DNA of 64,000 bases from Solirhodobacter olei (GTDB lineage: Bacteria > Pseudomonadota > Alphaproteobacteria > Rhodobacterales > Rhodobacteraceae), in assembly GCF_004010155.1 (NCBI RefSeq), contig NZ_RRYH01000015.1, positions 124,001 to 188,000 on the forward strand, given 5' to 3'. A program made the position numbers and the translations under genes. This document shows, piece by piece, positions 8,554-17,731 of this stretch (position 1 is its first letter; every line of letters begins with the position of its first letter). Below the pieces are notes generated by a model. The model was not told where the DNA came from, searched no databases, and worked only from the letters and a program-made list of their open reading frames with translations.

Positions 8554-8689
8554 CAGGGGGGGCGGCGGCCGCATCTGCCGAATCTGTCCGTCACGTGCGT
8601 CGCAAAACAGGCTTAGCCCGGCGCGTGGAAGACAGAGCGCAATGGGCGTACCATGACCATTGGCGCTGCAGTCACCGGAGGGCATTGCC

Positions 8690-9439
8690 ATGATTCTCTA
8701 TCCCACCCTTGAAATCATGAACGGTAAATGTGTGTCGCTGAAGCGCGGGCGGCTGGAGGAGCCTGTCCTGTGGCACATCGACCCGCTGGCAACGGCACGC
8801 CGCTTTGCCGAGGCGGGGGCCGAATGGCTCCACGTGACCGACATCAACCGTCTTCTCGGCAACGCGGGGGATAATTCCGACCTGATCGAGGAGATCATCA
8901 GCGCGGCCGGGATCCCCGTGCAGCTCGGCGGCGGCTTCCGGTCGCGCGAGGCGGTCGAACGCTGGATCGACAAGGGCGCGGGGCGCATCGTGATCGGCAC
9001 GATGGCTGTCTATTATCCCGACCTCGTCAAGGAGCTGGCCAAGCTTCATCCCGACCAGATCATCCTGTCGCTGGACATCTACCAGGGCCGCCTGATGACG
9101 GACGGATGGCGCTCGCCCAGCGCATTCACCCCCGAGGCGTTTCTGGCCGAATTCGACCGCGCGCCGCTGGCTGGCGTCATCGTCACGGACATCGACGCCT
9201 ATATCGCCGATGAACCGGACGGGTCGATGGGCGTGATCGCGGGCCTGGCCAAGGGCACGCGCCATCCGGTCATCGCCAGCGGGATCGTGCGGAGCATCGA
9301 TGACGTGTCGCGCCTGCATTACATCCCCGGGATCTCCGGTGCCGTGATCGGGCGCGCGCTGATGACCAAGGACGTGGACCTGGTCGATGCGCTTGACGTC
9401 GCGCGGGCGACCCCCGAACCGACGGCCGAGTTCCAGTAA
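8690..9439 (+). CDS. HisA/HisF-related TIM-barrel protein (HisA paralogue)
   Basis: 249 aa, the length of HisA. ACCGGAGGG precedes the ATG at 8690. It keeps the HisA phosphate-binding and barrel landmarks: NGKCVSLKRG, WLHVTDINRLLG, IPVQLGGGFRS, ILSLDIYQGRL, VIASGIV and AVIGRAL. The catalytic Asp of strand 1 in HisA (PAIDL) is Glu here (PTLEI, residue 8), while the Asp in SLDIYQGR is retained. It is not in a his operon; its neighbours are a saccharopine-dehydrogenase-like gene and an efflux pair. A function other than histidine biosynthesis is likely. Confidence 0.82.
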   Translation: MILYPTLEIMNGKCVSLKRGRLEEPVLWHIDPLATARRFAEAGAEWLHVTDINRLLGNAGDNSDLIEEIISAAGIPVQLGGGFRSREAVERWIDKGAGRIVIGTMAVYYPDLVKELAKLHPDQIILSLDIYQGRLMTDGWRSPSAFTPEAFLAEFDRAPLAGVIVTDIDAYIADEPDGSMGVIAGLAKGTRHPVIASGIVRSIDDVSRLHYIPGISGAVIGRALMTKDVDLVDALDVARATPEPTAEFQ

Positions 9440-9448
9440 GGGGCGCGG

Positions 9449-11029
9449 TCAGTGCGCGGGCTGCGAGGCGGCGGCCCGTGCCTTGCGGCTGCCGACCCGC
9501 AGCATCAGGACCAGCGGCACCACGAACAGCACCGCGATCGTGAGGACGTGAAAGACGTCGTCATAGGACATGACACTCGCCTGCAGGCGGGTCATGCCGT
9601 AGATCTTTCCGATTGCGGCCTGCTGGCTGCCGAGGGTGCTGCCGAGCTGCCGCACGGCGGTGGAAAAGGTCGGGTTCAGCATGTTGAGCCCCTCGGTAAG
9701 CCGCACCTGATGGAACTGTTCCCGCTGGGCAAGAAGCGTCTGGCAGAGCGAGATCCCGAAGGCCCCGCCAAGGTTGCGGAAGAAGTTCAGAAGCGCGGAC
9801 GCCTTGTCGGCGCCGCCCGGCGGCAGCTCGAGATAGGCCGCTGTGCTGATTGGGATGAAGAGGAACGGCAGGCCGATCGAGATGTAGAACCGGGCCGTCA
9901 CCGCGTTCCAGAAGGTGCTCGCGAGGCTGAATTGGCTCAGGTAGTGGAAGCTGACCGCCTGGACCAGGAAGCCCGGCACCAAGAGGAGGCGAAGGTCCAG
10001 CCGGTCCGACAGGATGCCCGAAAGCGGCATCACCACGATCGTGAAGATCCCGCCGATGGTCAGCGCCAGCCCGGCCTCGTAGGCGGTGTAGCCATAGACC
10101 CGCTGCAGAAGCTCCGGCACCAGCTGGATCGTGCCGAAGACGAGCAGGCCCACCAGTGCGATCAGAATCGAGCAGATCCTGAAATTGTGCACCCCCAGAA
10201 GCTGCAGGGGAACGATCGGGTCGTCGTGGTTGAGCTCCCACACCGTCATTCCGCCGAGACCCAGAAGCGTCAGCACGGCCAGGATGCGGATGAAATCGCT
10301 TGAGAACCACGCATCCTGCTGGCCGCGGTCGAGCATGATGAGCAGGCAGCCAACGCCCACCGCCATGAACAGGAAGCCCACCCAGTCGATCCTGATCCCG
10401 CCCTCGCGGGTGCGGCGCGTCTCTTCCTGCAGCACCGGCGCCTCGACCACGAAGGCGCCGGACAGGACCAGCGCGAGGATGCCGACCGGCAGGTTGATGA
10501 GGAATATCCAGTGCCAGGAGATGGCATCGGTGATCCAGCCGCCAAGCGTGGGCCCGAAGATCGGACCGACGACGATGACCATGCCGAAGGCGGCGAAGGC
10601 GATGCCGCGCCGGTGCGGTTCGAAACTGTCGGCGAGCATCGACTGCTCGACCGGCGCCAGCCCGCCGCCGCCGACCCCCTGCAGCGTCCGGGCAAAAAGC
10701 AGGAACCCAAGTGTCGGCGCGAAGGCGCAGGCCACCGAGGAGAGGGTGAACAGGGTGATCGAAATCTGGAAGTAGCGCTTTCGGCCCAGCACCCGCGAAA
10801 GGAAGCCCGTGATCGGGATCACCACGGCATTCGCCACGAGGTAGGTCGTGATCATCCAGGTGCCCTGGGAATAGGAAACCGCGAGGCTGCCAGCGATATT
10901 GTTGAGCGCCACGTTCGCGATGGAGACGTCGAGAACCTCCATGAAGGTGGCCAGCGAGATCGCCCAGGTCATCACCCAGGGCCCGGCGGCCCCCGCTGCG
11001 GATCGCGGCAGGCGGGCCTCTTCGGCCAT
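9449..11029 (-). CDS. DHA2-family MFS multidrug transporter (EmrB-like)
   Basis: 526 aa inner-membrane drug/proton antiporter of the 14-helix DHA2 type. Signature residues: FMEVLDVSIANVALNNIAGSL in helix 1, GFLSRVLGRKRYF in the first cytoplasmic loop (motif A), RTLQGVGGGGLAP, and GPTLGGWITDAISWHWIFLINLPVG (motif C region). The ATG at 11029 overlaps the stop of the HlyD/EmrA gene (TGATG), so the two form one tripartite efflux unit. An in-frame GTG three bases earlier is an alternative start. No outer-membrane TolC gene is nearby. Confidence 0.92.
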   Translation of the reverse strand: MAEEARLPRSAAGAAGPWVMTWAISLATFMEVLDVSIANVALNNIAGSLAVSYSQGTWMITTYLVANAVVIPITGFLSRVLGRKRYFQISITLFTLSSVACAFAPTLGFLLFARTLQGVGGGGLAPVEQSMLADSFEPHRRGIAFAAFGMVIVVGPIFGPTLGGWITDAISWHWIFLINLPVGILALVLSGAFVVEAPVLQEETRRTREGGIRIDWVGFLFMAVGVGCLLIMLDRGQQDAWFSSDFIRILAVLTLLGLGGMTVWELNHDDPIVPLQLLGVHNFRICSILIALVGLLVFGTIQLVPELLQRVYGYTAYEAGLALTIGGIFTIVVMPLSGILSDRLDLRLLLVPGFLVQAVSFHYLSQFSLASTFWNAVTARFYISIGLPFLFIPISTAAYLELPPGGADKASALLNFFRNLGGAFGISLCQTLLAQREQFHQVRLTEGLNMLNPTFSTAVRQLGSTLGSQQAAIGKIYGMTRLQASVMSYDDVFHVLTIAVLFVVPLVLMLRVGSRKARAAASQPAH

Positions 11030-12243
11030 CACTGCCCGACCCGGACCGTCGGCACCACCGACATGCCGGGGCCGAGCACGTATTTCGACAGATCCGGCCC
11101 TTCGATCGAGATCCTCACCGGGACCCTTTGTACGACCTTCACATAGTTGCCGGTGGCGTTCTGCGGCGGCAGCAGCTGGAACGCCTCGCCCGAGCCGCGC
11201 TGGATCGAGAGGACCTTGCCGTGAAAATCGACACCCGGATAGGCGTCGACATGGATGCTGACCGGATCGCCCGGATGGATGCGGGCGAGCTCGGTCTCCT
11301 TGAAATTGGCCGTGATGAAGACGTGATCCGGCACCAGGGCCATGATCTGCTCGCCGGGCTGAACATAGCTGCCCTGATTGACGTTAAGCTGAACGATCTG
11401 CCCGGCCATCGGAGCGCGGATCGTCAGATGGTCAAGCGTCACCTGCGCGGCCTCCAACGCCGCCTTCGCCTGCTTCAGCTGCGCGTTGGCCGAAGCGACG
11501 CCGGCCGTTGCGGCATCGGCACTTGCCTTTGCCGAGGCGACGGCGGTCTTTGCGCGGGCGGCATCGGCCTTGGCCGAACTTGCCCGGGTTCGGGCATCGT
11601 CGAATTGCTGTTGCGACACGGCCGTGTTGCCGCTGCTCTTCTTCAGCCCCTGCAACCGGTCGAGCGTCCGCTGGTCGTTCTCGGCCGTGATCCGGGCCGC
11701 CTCATATGCGCTTTCGCTTTGCGCGATGGCGGCCTTCGCCTCTTCGAGATGCGCGGCGGCGCTTTGCACGCCTGCCTTCGCCCCGCTCAGCGCCGCCGAC
11801 GCCTGATCGTAGCTTGCCTTCGCGGCGGCCGGGTCGATCCGGGCGAGAAGCTGACCGGGCTTGACGGAGGTGTTGCTGTCGATCGGGACGTCCACGAGGC
11901 GCCCCGGTTCCTGGGGAGCGATGCGCACGATACGGGCGTCGATGAAGGCGTCGTCGGTCGAGGTGTAGAGCCGGGCGTAGAAATACCACCACGCCCCTCC
12001 GCCCGCGCCAAGGAGCGCGATCACCACGACCAGGAACAGCAAGAGCCGCCGCCGCCGCAGGCGGGAACGATCCTTGCTGCGCGACGCGCCTTCATCCGAG
12101 GACGGCGGCTCCTTCCCGGGGCCCCTTGCCTCTGCACCATCCGGTGCGTCCTGTCGCATTCGGTCTTCGTTCACCACCGCAACGGGGCGCGGCTTGCTGC
12201 CTGCGCCCTCTGTCTCCTCTGGCAGGGGTAAATCCTCGTCCAT
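11029..12243 (-). CDS. HlyD/EmrA-family membrane fusion protein
   Basis: 404 aa periplasmic adaptor for the MFS pump. A charged cytoplasmic N-terminus (about 70 aa) is followed by one membrane helix (LLLFLVVVIALLGAGGGAWWYFY), a lipoyl half-motif (RIVRIAPQEPGRLVDVPIDSNTSV), a long Ala-rich alpha-helical hairpin, the second lipoyl half (TIRAPMAGQIVQLNVNQGSYV) and a beta-barrel (VFITANFKETELARIHPG). First gene of the two-gene operon with the transporter at 9449. Confidence 0.92.
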   Translation of the reverse strand: MDEDLPLPEETEGAGSKPRPVAVVNEDRMRQDAPDGAEARGPGKEPPSSDEGASRSKDRSRLRRRRLLLFLVVVIALLGAGGGAWWYFYARLYTSTDDAFIDARIVRIAPQEPGRLVDVPIDSNTSVKPGQLLARIDPAAAKASYDQASAALSGAKAGVQSAAAHLEEAKAAIAQSESAYEAARITAENDQRTLDRLQGLKKSSGNTAVSQQQFDDARTRASSAKADAARAKTAVASAKASADAATAGVASANAQLKQAKAALEAAQVTLDHLTIRAPMAGQIVQLNVNQGSYVQPGEQIMALVPDHVFITANFKETELARIHPGDPVSIHVDAYPGVDFHGKVLSIQRGSGEAFQLLPPQNATGNYVKVVQRVPVRISIEGPDLSKYVLGPGMSVVPTVRVGQ

Positions 12244-12403
12244 ACTGTCGACCTATCCGCAATGACCCTAGGAGATAGGCCTTCGCCGCAAAATATCTAA
12301 TCGCGGCAGGCCGATGCCGGCTCACATCCCCGACAGGCCCCGGCGCCGGTGTGGCGCGGACCCGCCTGGAAGGCCGCAGCAGGGGCCGTGCGGGCTGGCG
12401 CCC

Positions 12404-13357
12404 TTACAGCGCGGAGGCCGGTCCGATGGGGACGATGCCCGTCGGGTTGATCGACGTCAGGCTCTCGTAATAGTGGTGGCGGATGTGGTGCAGGTCGATG
12501 GTCTCCTCTACCCCCGGCCAGGCGCGCAGTTCGGCGAAGTAACGGCTCAGGTTCGCGTAATCTGCGATGCGCCGCAGGTTGCACTTGAAAAGTCCGACAT
12601 AGACGGGATCGAAGCGCAGAAGCGTCACGAAGAGGCGCCAGTCCGCCTCCGTGACGCGGTCGCCGCAGAGGAAGCGGCGGCTGGCGAGGCGATCGTCGAG
12701 CATGTCCAGCGTTGCGAAAAGCTCCCCGGCGGCCTCCTCGTAAGCGCCCTGGCTGCGGGCGAACCCACAGCGGTAGACGCCGTTGTTCACAGTCGCGTAG
12801 ATGCGGTCGTTCAGCGCGTCGATCTCGGCCCGCAGGTCGGCCGGATAATAATCGCCCGGGGCGGCGCCGAGACCGTCGAAGGCGGAATTGAACATCCGGA
12901 TGATCTCGGAGGATTCGTTGCTCACGATCCTGCCCTGAGCCCGGTCCCAGAGCACCGGGACGGTGACACGGCTGGTGCAGTCGGGCTTCGCGGCGAGGTA
13001 AACCTCCCGCAGGTAGCGCGCGCCCAGGATCGGGTCGGCCATGGTCCCGGGGCCGTCGTCGAAGCTCCAGCCCTGCTCGCCGAGGTGCCAGTGGACGACG
13101 GAAAGGTCGATCATCTCCTCCAGCCCCTTGAGGCGGCGGAAGATCAGGGTGCGATGCGCCCAGGGACAGGCAAGTGAGACATAGAGGTGGTAGCGGCCCG
13201 CCTCGGCCTTGAAACCGCCCTCGCCGCTTGGCCCCGGAGCGCCGTCGGGGGTGATCCAGTTGCGGAAGACAGTGTCGGGTCGCTGGAACCGCCCGCTTGC
13301 GTCAGCCCTCTTGCGCGGGTCGTCTGCCTGCCAGTGGCCCTCGATCAACAGCCCCAT
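12404..13357 (-). CDS. Glutathionyl-hydroquinone reductase (GST superfamily, Xi class)
   Basis: 317 aa. These enzymes reduce glutathionyl-hydroquinones, releasing hydroquinone and GSSG. The catalytic Cys lies in the family motif YVSLACPWAHRTLI; other landmarks are VPVLWDR, IVSNESSEIIRMFN (thioredoxin-fold glutathione site) and the C-terminal helical domain with RFLCGDRVTEADWRLFVTLLRFD. The ATG at 13357 has AAGGAGG six bases upstream, the best ribosome site nearby. It is a single gene; the upstream 13358-13645 stretch holds no other gene. Confidence 0.93.
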   Translation of the reverse strand: MGLLIEGHWQADDPRKRADASGRFQRPDTVFRNWITPDGAPGPSGEGGFKAEAGRYHLYVSLACPWAHRTLIFRRLKGLEEMIDLSVVHWHLGEQGWSFDDGPGTMADPILGARYLREVYLAAKPDCTSRVTVPVLWDRAQGRIVSNESSEIIRMFNSAFDGLGAAPGDYYPADLRAEIDALNDRIYATVNNGVYRCGFARSQGAYEEAAGELFATLDMLDDRLASRRFLCGDRVTEADWRLFVTLLRFDPVYVGLFKCNLRRIADYANLSRYFAELRAWPGVEETIDLHHIRHHYYESLTSINPTGIVPIGPASAL

Positions 13358-13645
13358 CGTATCCTCCTTCGTCCTCGTTCGGCCCGCCGGAAAAATGGCC
13401 GGGCCACCGGCGTCCGTAACGGCCGCCGGTCGTGGTTCGATCAGATGCCTTGGTGATCCGCATCCCCCGTCTTCGGCAAATGAGGACCAAGTCGGGGGGC
13501 AATGTCCACCCCGGAGGGCACATGAAGGCCCTGGACTGGATGGGCGGAAGGGATCACACGCGCATGTGAAGTCCCAGGGCATCCCGAGGATGCCGATGGC
13601 ATGCGTCCGGCCCCTGCCGGTGCTGCGTCCCGGGGATGGGCCGCG

Positions 13646-14578
13646 CTATCCGCGCGCGGCCCCCGGGAGCGCCTTCGCCTCCGCCGCGATGCCGGCGAGC
13701 GTGTCGATGAGGATCGCCGACAGGGCGCTCGCGCTCTGCGATGTCTGTGCCGGGGGGCGGCCGGTCAGCGACAGCACCTCTGTCGCGCGGCCCGCCGCCA
13801 TCGGCAGGAAGAGCAGGTCGCCCCGCCGCACCTCTTCGCAGACATCCGCCCAGGTGAGGAAACCCACGCCCGCGCCCGCCATCACCAGCGACTTGATCGC
13901 CTCGATGGAGTTGGACCGCGCGATGGCCTGGGAGTTCAGGCCCATCCGCTCCATCATCGCCCGCACGATGGGTTCCACGGTCAGCGAGCGATCCGACAGG
14001 ACGACGTGCCGGCCCTGCAGGTCCGAACGGGCCAGCGCCCCCTTCCGTACCAGATCGGGCGTCGGCCGCAGCACGATGCCGATGTCGAGCGCGGTTTCGA
14101 AGAGAACCCGCAGCCCGAGATCGCCGGGCATGTTGAAGGCCACCGCGAGGTCGAGTTCGCCCGCCAGCATCCGCTGCGCGATCCGTGCCGTGCCGCCGGT
14201 GAAGACATCCAGCGTCGTCGCGCCGTGCATCGCTTCCAGCCTGCGGAAGACCGCGGGAAGAACCGTGCGGGTGAAGCATTCCATGATGCCGATCCGGACC
14301 AACCCCTTCCGGCCCTTCAGCATCTCGATCTCGCCGCGCAGGGCCTGATCTTCCCCCTGCCACGCCCGGATGCGGTCCACCACCAGCTTGCCCGCCTCGG
14401 TCGGGGTCATGCCCCGGGCGTGGCGGGTCAGAAGCGGCGTTCCCATCTCCGCCTCGAGGTTCAGGATCTGACGGTCGATCGCCGAAGGCGCCAGGTTGAT
14501 CCGCTCCGATGCCTTCCGGATCGAACCTGCGCTAACGACAGTCTCGAAGACTAGGGCGGCCCGGGTGAGCAGAGGCAT
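13646..14578 (-). CDS. LysR-family transcriptional regulator
   Basis: 310 aa from the ATG at 14578. N-terminal winged helix-turn-helix (ALVFETVVSAGSIRKASERI, APSAIDRQILNLEAEMGTPL) followed by a co-inducer-binding domain (VRIGIMECFTRTVLPAVFRR). It is divergent from the amidohydrolase gene at 14688 with a 109-base gap, so it probably controls that gene in response to its substrate or product. Starting further upstream would add residues unlike the family. Confidence 0.9.
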   Translation of the reverse strand: MPLLTRAALVFETVVSAGSIRKASERINLAPSAIDRQILNLEAEMGTPLLTRHARGMTPTEAGKLVVDRIRAWQGEDQALRGEIEMLKGRKGLVRIGIMECFTRTVLPAVFRRLEAMHGATTLDVFTGGTARIAQRMLAGELDLAVAFNMPGDLGLRVLFETALDIGIVLRPTPDLVRKGALARSDLQGRHVVLSDRSLTVEPIVRAMMERMGLNSQAIARSNSIEAIKSLVMAGAGVGFLTWADVCEEVRRGDLLFLPMAAGRATEVLSLTGRPPAQTSQSASALSAILIDTLAGIAAEAKALPGAARG

Positions 14579-14687
14579 GGCGAGTGTGTCCTCATTTATA
14601 GAACGCGATGTGCATTTCTTTGCGTTTGAATGGAACACCCCCGGCCCGTAGCCTCAAGCCTGAAACCATTATGATGGAAGGGTTCCG

Positions 14688-16058
14688 ATGGGCGACGACC
14701 AGCTTCTGAGTGCCGGCCATGTGCTGACGATGGATGCGGCCAACACCGTGCTGACCGACGGCGCGGTTCTTGTCCGCAACGGGACGATCCAGGCCGTCGG
14801 CAAGCGGACGGAGCTTGAAGGAAAGCATCCGGACGCGGCCCGCACCCACTACGGCAACTGTCTTCTGATGCCCGGGCTGGTCAACGCCCACAGCCATTCC
14901 GGCCTGTTGCGCGGCACGGCGGAGGGGCTGCCCGTCTGGGACTGGCTGCGGATGTATATCGATCCGATGCACCGCGTGCTGAACGCGCGGGAGGCCGAGG
15001 CCGCCTCGTGGCTCTGCTATGCCGAGAGCCTTCTGGCGGGCTCGACGACGGTGGTCGACATGTGGCGCTTCATGCATGGCAGCGCGCGGGCGGCCGACAG
15101 GCTCGGCCTGCGCGCTGTGCTGGTGCCCTATGTGGGCGAGCATCCCGATTACGACTACTTCGAGACGCTCGACAGCAACGAGCGGCTGCTGGAGGACTGG
15201 CACGGCGGGGCGGAGGGCCGGATCAGCGTCTGGGTCGGGCTCGAACATCTCTTCTACGCGTCACCGGAGCGCCATCGCGCCTTCATCGACCTCGCCCTGA
15301 AATACGACACAGGCTTTCACACCCACAGCAACGAGGCCGAGATCGAGCTGCGGGAAATGGACCGGCGCTACGGCAAGCGCTCCATCCACGTCCTGCGCGA
15401 TCTCGGGTTCTTCGAGCCGAGGCACACGCTGCTTGCCCACTGCGTCTGGCTGGACGACGGCGAAATCGCGCTTTTGGCCGAGCATGGGGCCGGCGTGGCC
15501 CACAACCCCGTCAGCAACATGAAGCTCGCCAGCGGGATCGCCCCAGTGGAGAAGCTGCTGAAGGCCGGGGTCGCCGTCGGCATCGGCACCGACGGGGAGA
15601 AGGAAAACAACAACCTGGACATGTTCGACGACATGAAATGCGCCTCCCTCCTGGCCAAGCTGAACACACTCGATGCCGGGGCGCTCGACGGCTGGCAGGT
15701 GCTGCGCATGGCCACGATCGACGGCGCGCGCAGCATCGGCATGGGGGACACGATCGGATCGCTGGAACCCGGCAAGCGCGCGGACATCATCGCGGTGCGC
15801 ACCGACACCCCGCGCATGACGCCCCTTCTGGGAGAGGGCGAATTCTTCAACCTGCACTACAACCTGGTTCATGCCGCCCGCGGATCCGATGTGGAGATGA
15901 CGATGGTGGACGGCCGCGTCGTGGCCGAGGCGGGCCGGCTGCTGAACGCCGACCTCGACGGGCTGATCGCCGAGGTCCACGCCGTCCTGCCGGATCTGTT
16001 CGCGCGGCGGGCGGCATTCCTGGCGGATCACAGGGACGGTGCAGTCAGCCCGGTGTGA
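14688..16058 (+). CDS. Metal-dependent amidohydrolase (AtzA/TrzA, chlorohydrolase/deaminase family)
   Basis: 456 aa TIM-barrel hydrolase. Metal ligands are visible: LVNAHSHSG on strand 1, FHTHSNE, LLAHCVW, and the catalytic Asp in VGIGTDGEKENNN. N- and C-terminal beta-sandwich parts are present (ILVRNG-type N-terminus, IGSLEPGKRADIIAV). Relatives deaminate or dechlorinate purines, pyrimidines and triazines, or act on methylthioadenosine; the substrate is not predictable here. AAGGGTT precedes the ATG. The LysR gene at 13646 is divergent and its likely regulator. Confidence 0.88.
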   Translation: MGDDQLLSAGHVLTMDAANTVLTDGAVLVRNGTIQAVGKRTELEGKHPDAARTHYGNCLLMPGLVNAHSHSGLLRGTAEGLPVWDWLRMYIDPMHRVLNAREAEAASWLCYAESLLAGSTTVVDMWRFMHGSARAADRLGLRAVLVPYVGEHPDYDYFETLDSNERLLEDWHGGAEGRISVWVGLEHLFYASPERHRAFIDLALKYDTGFHTHSNEAEIELREMDRRYGKRSIHVLRDLGFFEPRHTLLAHCVWLDDGEIALLAEHGAGVAHNPVSNMKLASGIAPVEKLLKAGVAVGIGTDGEKENNNLDMFDDMKCASLLAKLNTLDAGALDGWQVLRMATIDGARSIGMGDTIGSLEPGKRADIIAVRTDTPRMTPLLGEGEFFNLHYNLVHAARGSDVEMTMVDGRVVAEAGRLLNADLDGLIAEVHAVLPDLFARRAAFLADHRDGAVSPV

Positions 16059-16373
16059 CCAGCCGGGTTCACTGCCCTGCGGAGCGCATGCTCGAGCTGC
16101 GTCCGAAGAAACCCAGGATCGAGATCGCCACGGGGGCCGGCTTCCCAAAGCCGGCCTCCGAGCCCGAAGTCTGACTGGCACGCATGTCGTCAAGATGCTC
16201 GACCAAAAGGAGGGACTCCAGTCTGAGATCTGACCGGCGCACGATCCTCGCGTGAGTGTGTCGCCACCCGTCCGTCATCTGGCTTGCGTCAAATGGATTG
16301 CGGATTAGCTAACCGGTGTACCGCAGCTCTCGAAGCTGCTTCGGTTACTTGTATGCGGCAGGAGGCGTGAACA
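16059..16373. other. Intergenic stretch with a 9-bp hairpin and a possible 28-codon ORF
   Basis: A perfect inverted repeat GGCCGGCTT/AAGCCGGCC with a 4-base loop lies at 16135-16156; no T-run follows, so it is at most a weak terminator for the amidohydrolase gene. A 28-codon ORF (16088-16174, CGGAG upstream of ATG) runs through the hairpin. I do not recognise it and cannot separate it from chance. The last 100 bases should hold the promoter of the aldo/keto reductase. Confidence 0.4.
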
Positions 16374-17384
16374 ATGGAATATCGAGCCCTTGGCAAATCT
16401 GGCCTCAAGGTATCCGAGCTTTGCCTTGGAACGATGACGTTCGCCGGCGGCTCCGGAATGTGGAAAGCGATCGGTCAGGTCCCGCAGGATGAGGCGACCG
16501 CTCTGGTCAAGACCGCATTCGACGCTGGTATCAACTTCTTCGACACGGCGGATATCTATTCGGAAGGCGCGTCCGAGCGGATGCTGGGCCAGGCTCTGAA
16601 GAACCTGGGCCTGCCCCGCGGCGAGGTGGTGATCGCGACAAAAGCCTTTGGCCGCGTCCATCCGGGCCCGAACGGCCGCGGCGCCTCGCGCAAGCATCTT
16701 ATCGATGCCTGCGACGCGAGTCTTGCCCGGCTCGGCCTTGATCACATCGACCTGTATCAACTCCACGGCTTCGACCTCGAGACGCCGGTAGAGGAGCAGA
16801 TGGACGCGCTGAACGACCTCGTCCGTGCCGGAAAGGTCCGCTACGTCGGTGTTTCGAACTGGGCCGCCTGGCAGCTGGTCAAGGCCTTGGGCATCGCCGA
16901 GCGGCGCGGCTTCGCGCCCATCCGGTCGATCCAGTCCTACTATACCATTGCCGGACGCGAGCTTGAGCGAGAGATCATTCCAGCTCTCAACTCCGAAGGG
17001 GTGGGTCTCATGGTCTGGAGTCCGCTTGCCGGGGGCTACCTGAGCGGGAAATTTACCGGCGCGACGGGCGACGGCCGGCGCGCGAATTTCGACTTCCCGC
17101 CGATCGACAAACCGAAAGCCGACCGCATCGTCGAGATCATGCGGGCGATCGCCGACGCGAAGTCGGCTTCGGTCGCGCAGATCGCTCTCGCCTGGCTGCT
17201 CCATCAACCAGCGGTCACAAGCGTCATCATCGGTGCCAAGCGGGCCGATCAGCTCCAAGACAACCTGAAAGCCCCTAACGTGAAGCTGAGCGAAGATGAG
17301 CTTGCGCAACTGGCGGACGTGAGTGCGTTGGACAAGGAATATCCCGGGTGGATGTTCGAGCGTCAGCAGTCCGCAAACCGGTAG
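16374..17384 (+). CDS. Aldo/keto reductase
   Basis: 336 aa NADP(H)-dependent (beta/alpha)8 oxidoreductase. AGGAGG lies upstream of the ATG at 16374. The catalytic tetrad positions can be seen: Asp and Tyr in FFDTADIYSEGASERMLG, Lys in VVIATKAFG, and His in DLYQLHGFD. The cofactor-binding end has VTSVIIGAKRADQLQDNL. It belongs to the group often annotated as general stress or oxidoreductase YajO/Tas-like proteins. It stands alone between intergenic stretches. Confidence 0.92.
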   Translation: MEYRALGKSGLKVSELCLGTMTFAGGSGMWKAIGQVPQDEATALVKTAFDAGINFFDTADIYSEGASERMLGQALKNLGLPRGEVVIATKAFGRVHPGPNGRGASRKHLIDACDASLARLGLDHIDLYQLHGFDLETPVEEQMDALNDLVRAGKVRYVGVSNWAAWQLVKALGIAERRGFAPIRSIQSYYTIAGRELEREIIPALNSEGVGLMVWSPLAGGYLSGKFTGATGDGRRANFDFPPIDKPKADRIVEIMRAIADAKSASVAQIALAWLLHQPAVTSVIIGAKRADQLQDNLKAPNVKLSEDELAQLADVSALDKEYPGWMFERQQSANR

Positions 17385-17731
17385 CCCACCCACGGAGCCC
17401 GGGCTCCAGGGTCCGGGCCCCATTGCCAGGGTGATGCCCTCGCCCGCTTCCGCTCGCCTTGCCCGAACCTCCAATGGCTGCCACACCAGTCGGCCCCTTG
17501 CACGCGCAGAAGGAGCGCCGGGGACGGGTATCTCGAAGACCGTTGCTTCCTCTGCCGGGCCAATCAGTCCCCGCCACGGAGCAGGTCAGGTGAGTGACGA
17601 CGCCGGTACGGCGGCGCTGCCCGGCAGGGCCCGGACAAGCCGGGTTTCACGACCATGCGCTGAAACAGGAGACAGCTCACGCTCACTATCGCCGGCCAGT
17701 CATTCACCCGGGGCCGTTGCCCGCGCTCCGC
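17385..17731. other. Intergenic stretch between convergent genes
   Basis: Lies between the ends of the aldo/keto reductase and M20 hydrolase genes. A 14-bp perfect palindrome GGAGCCCGGGCTCC is at about 17395. No convincing gene, tRNA or T-tailed hairpin was found. Confidence 0.5.
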
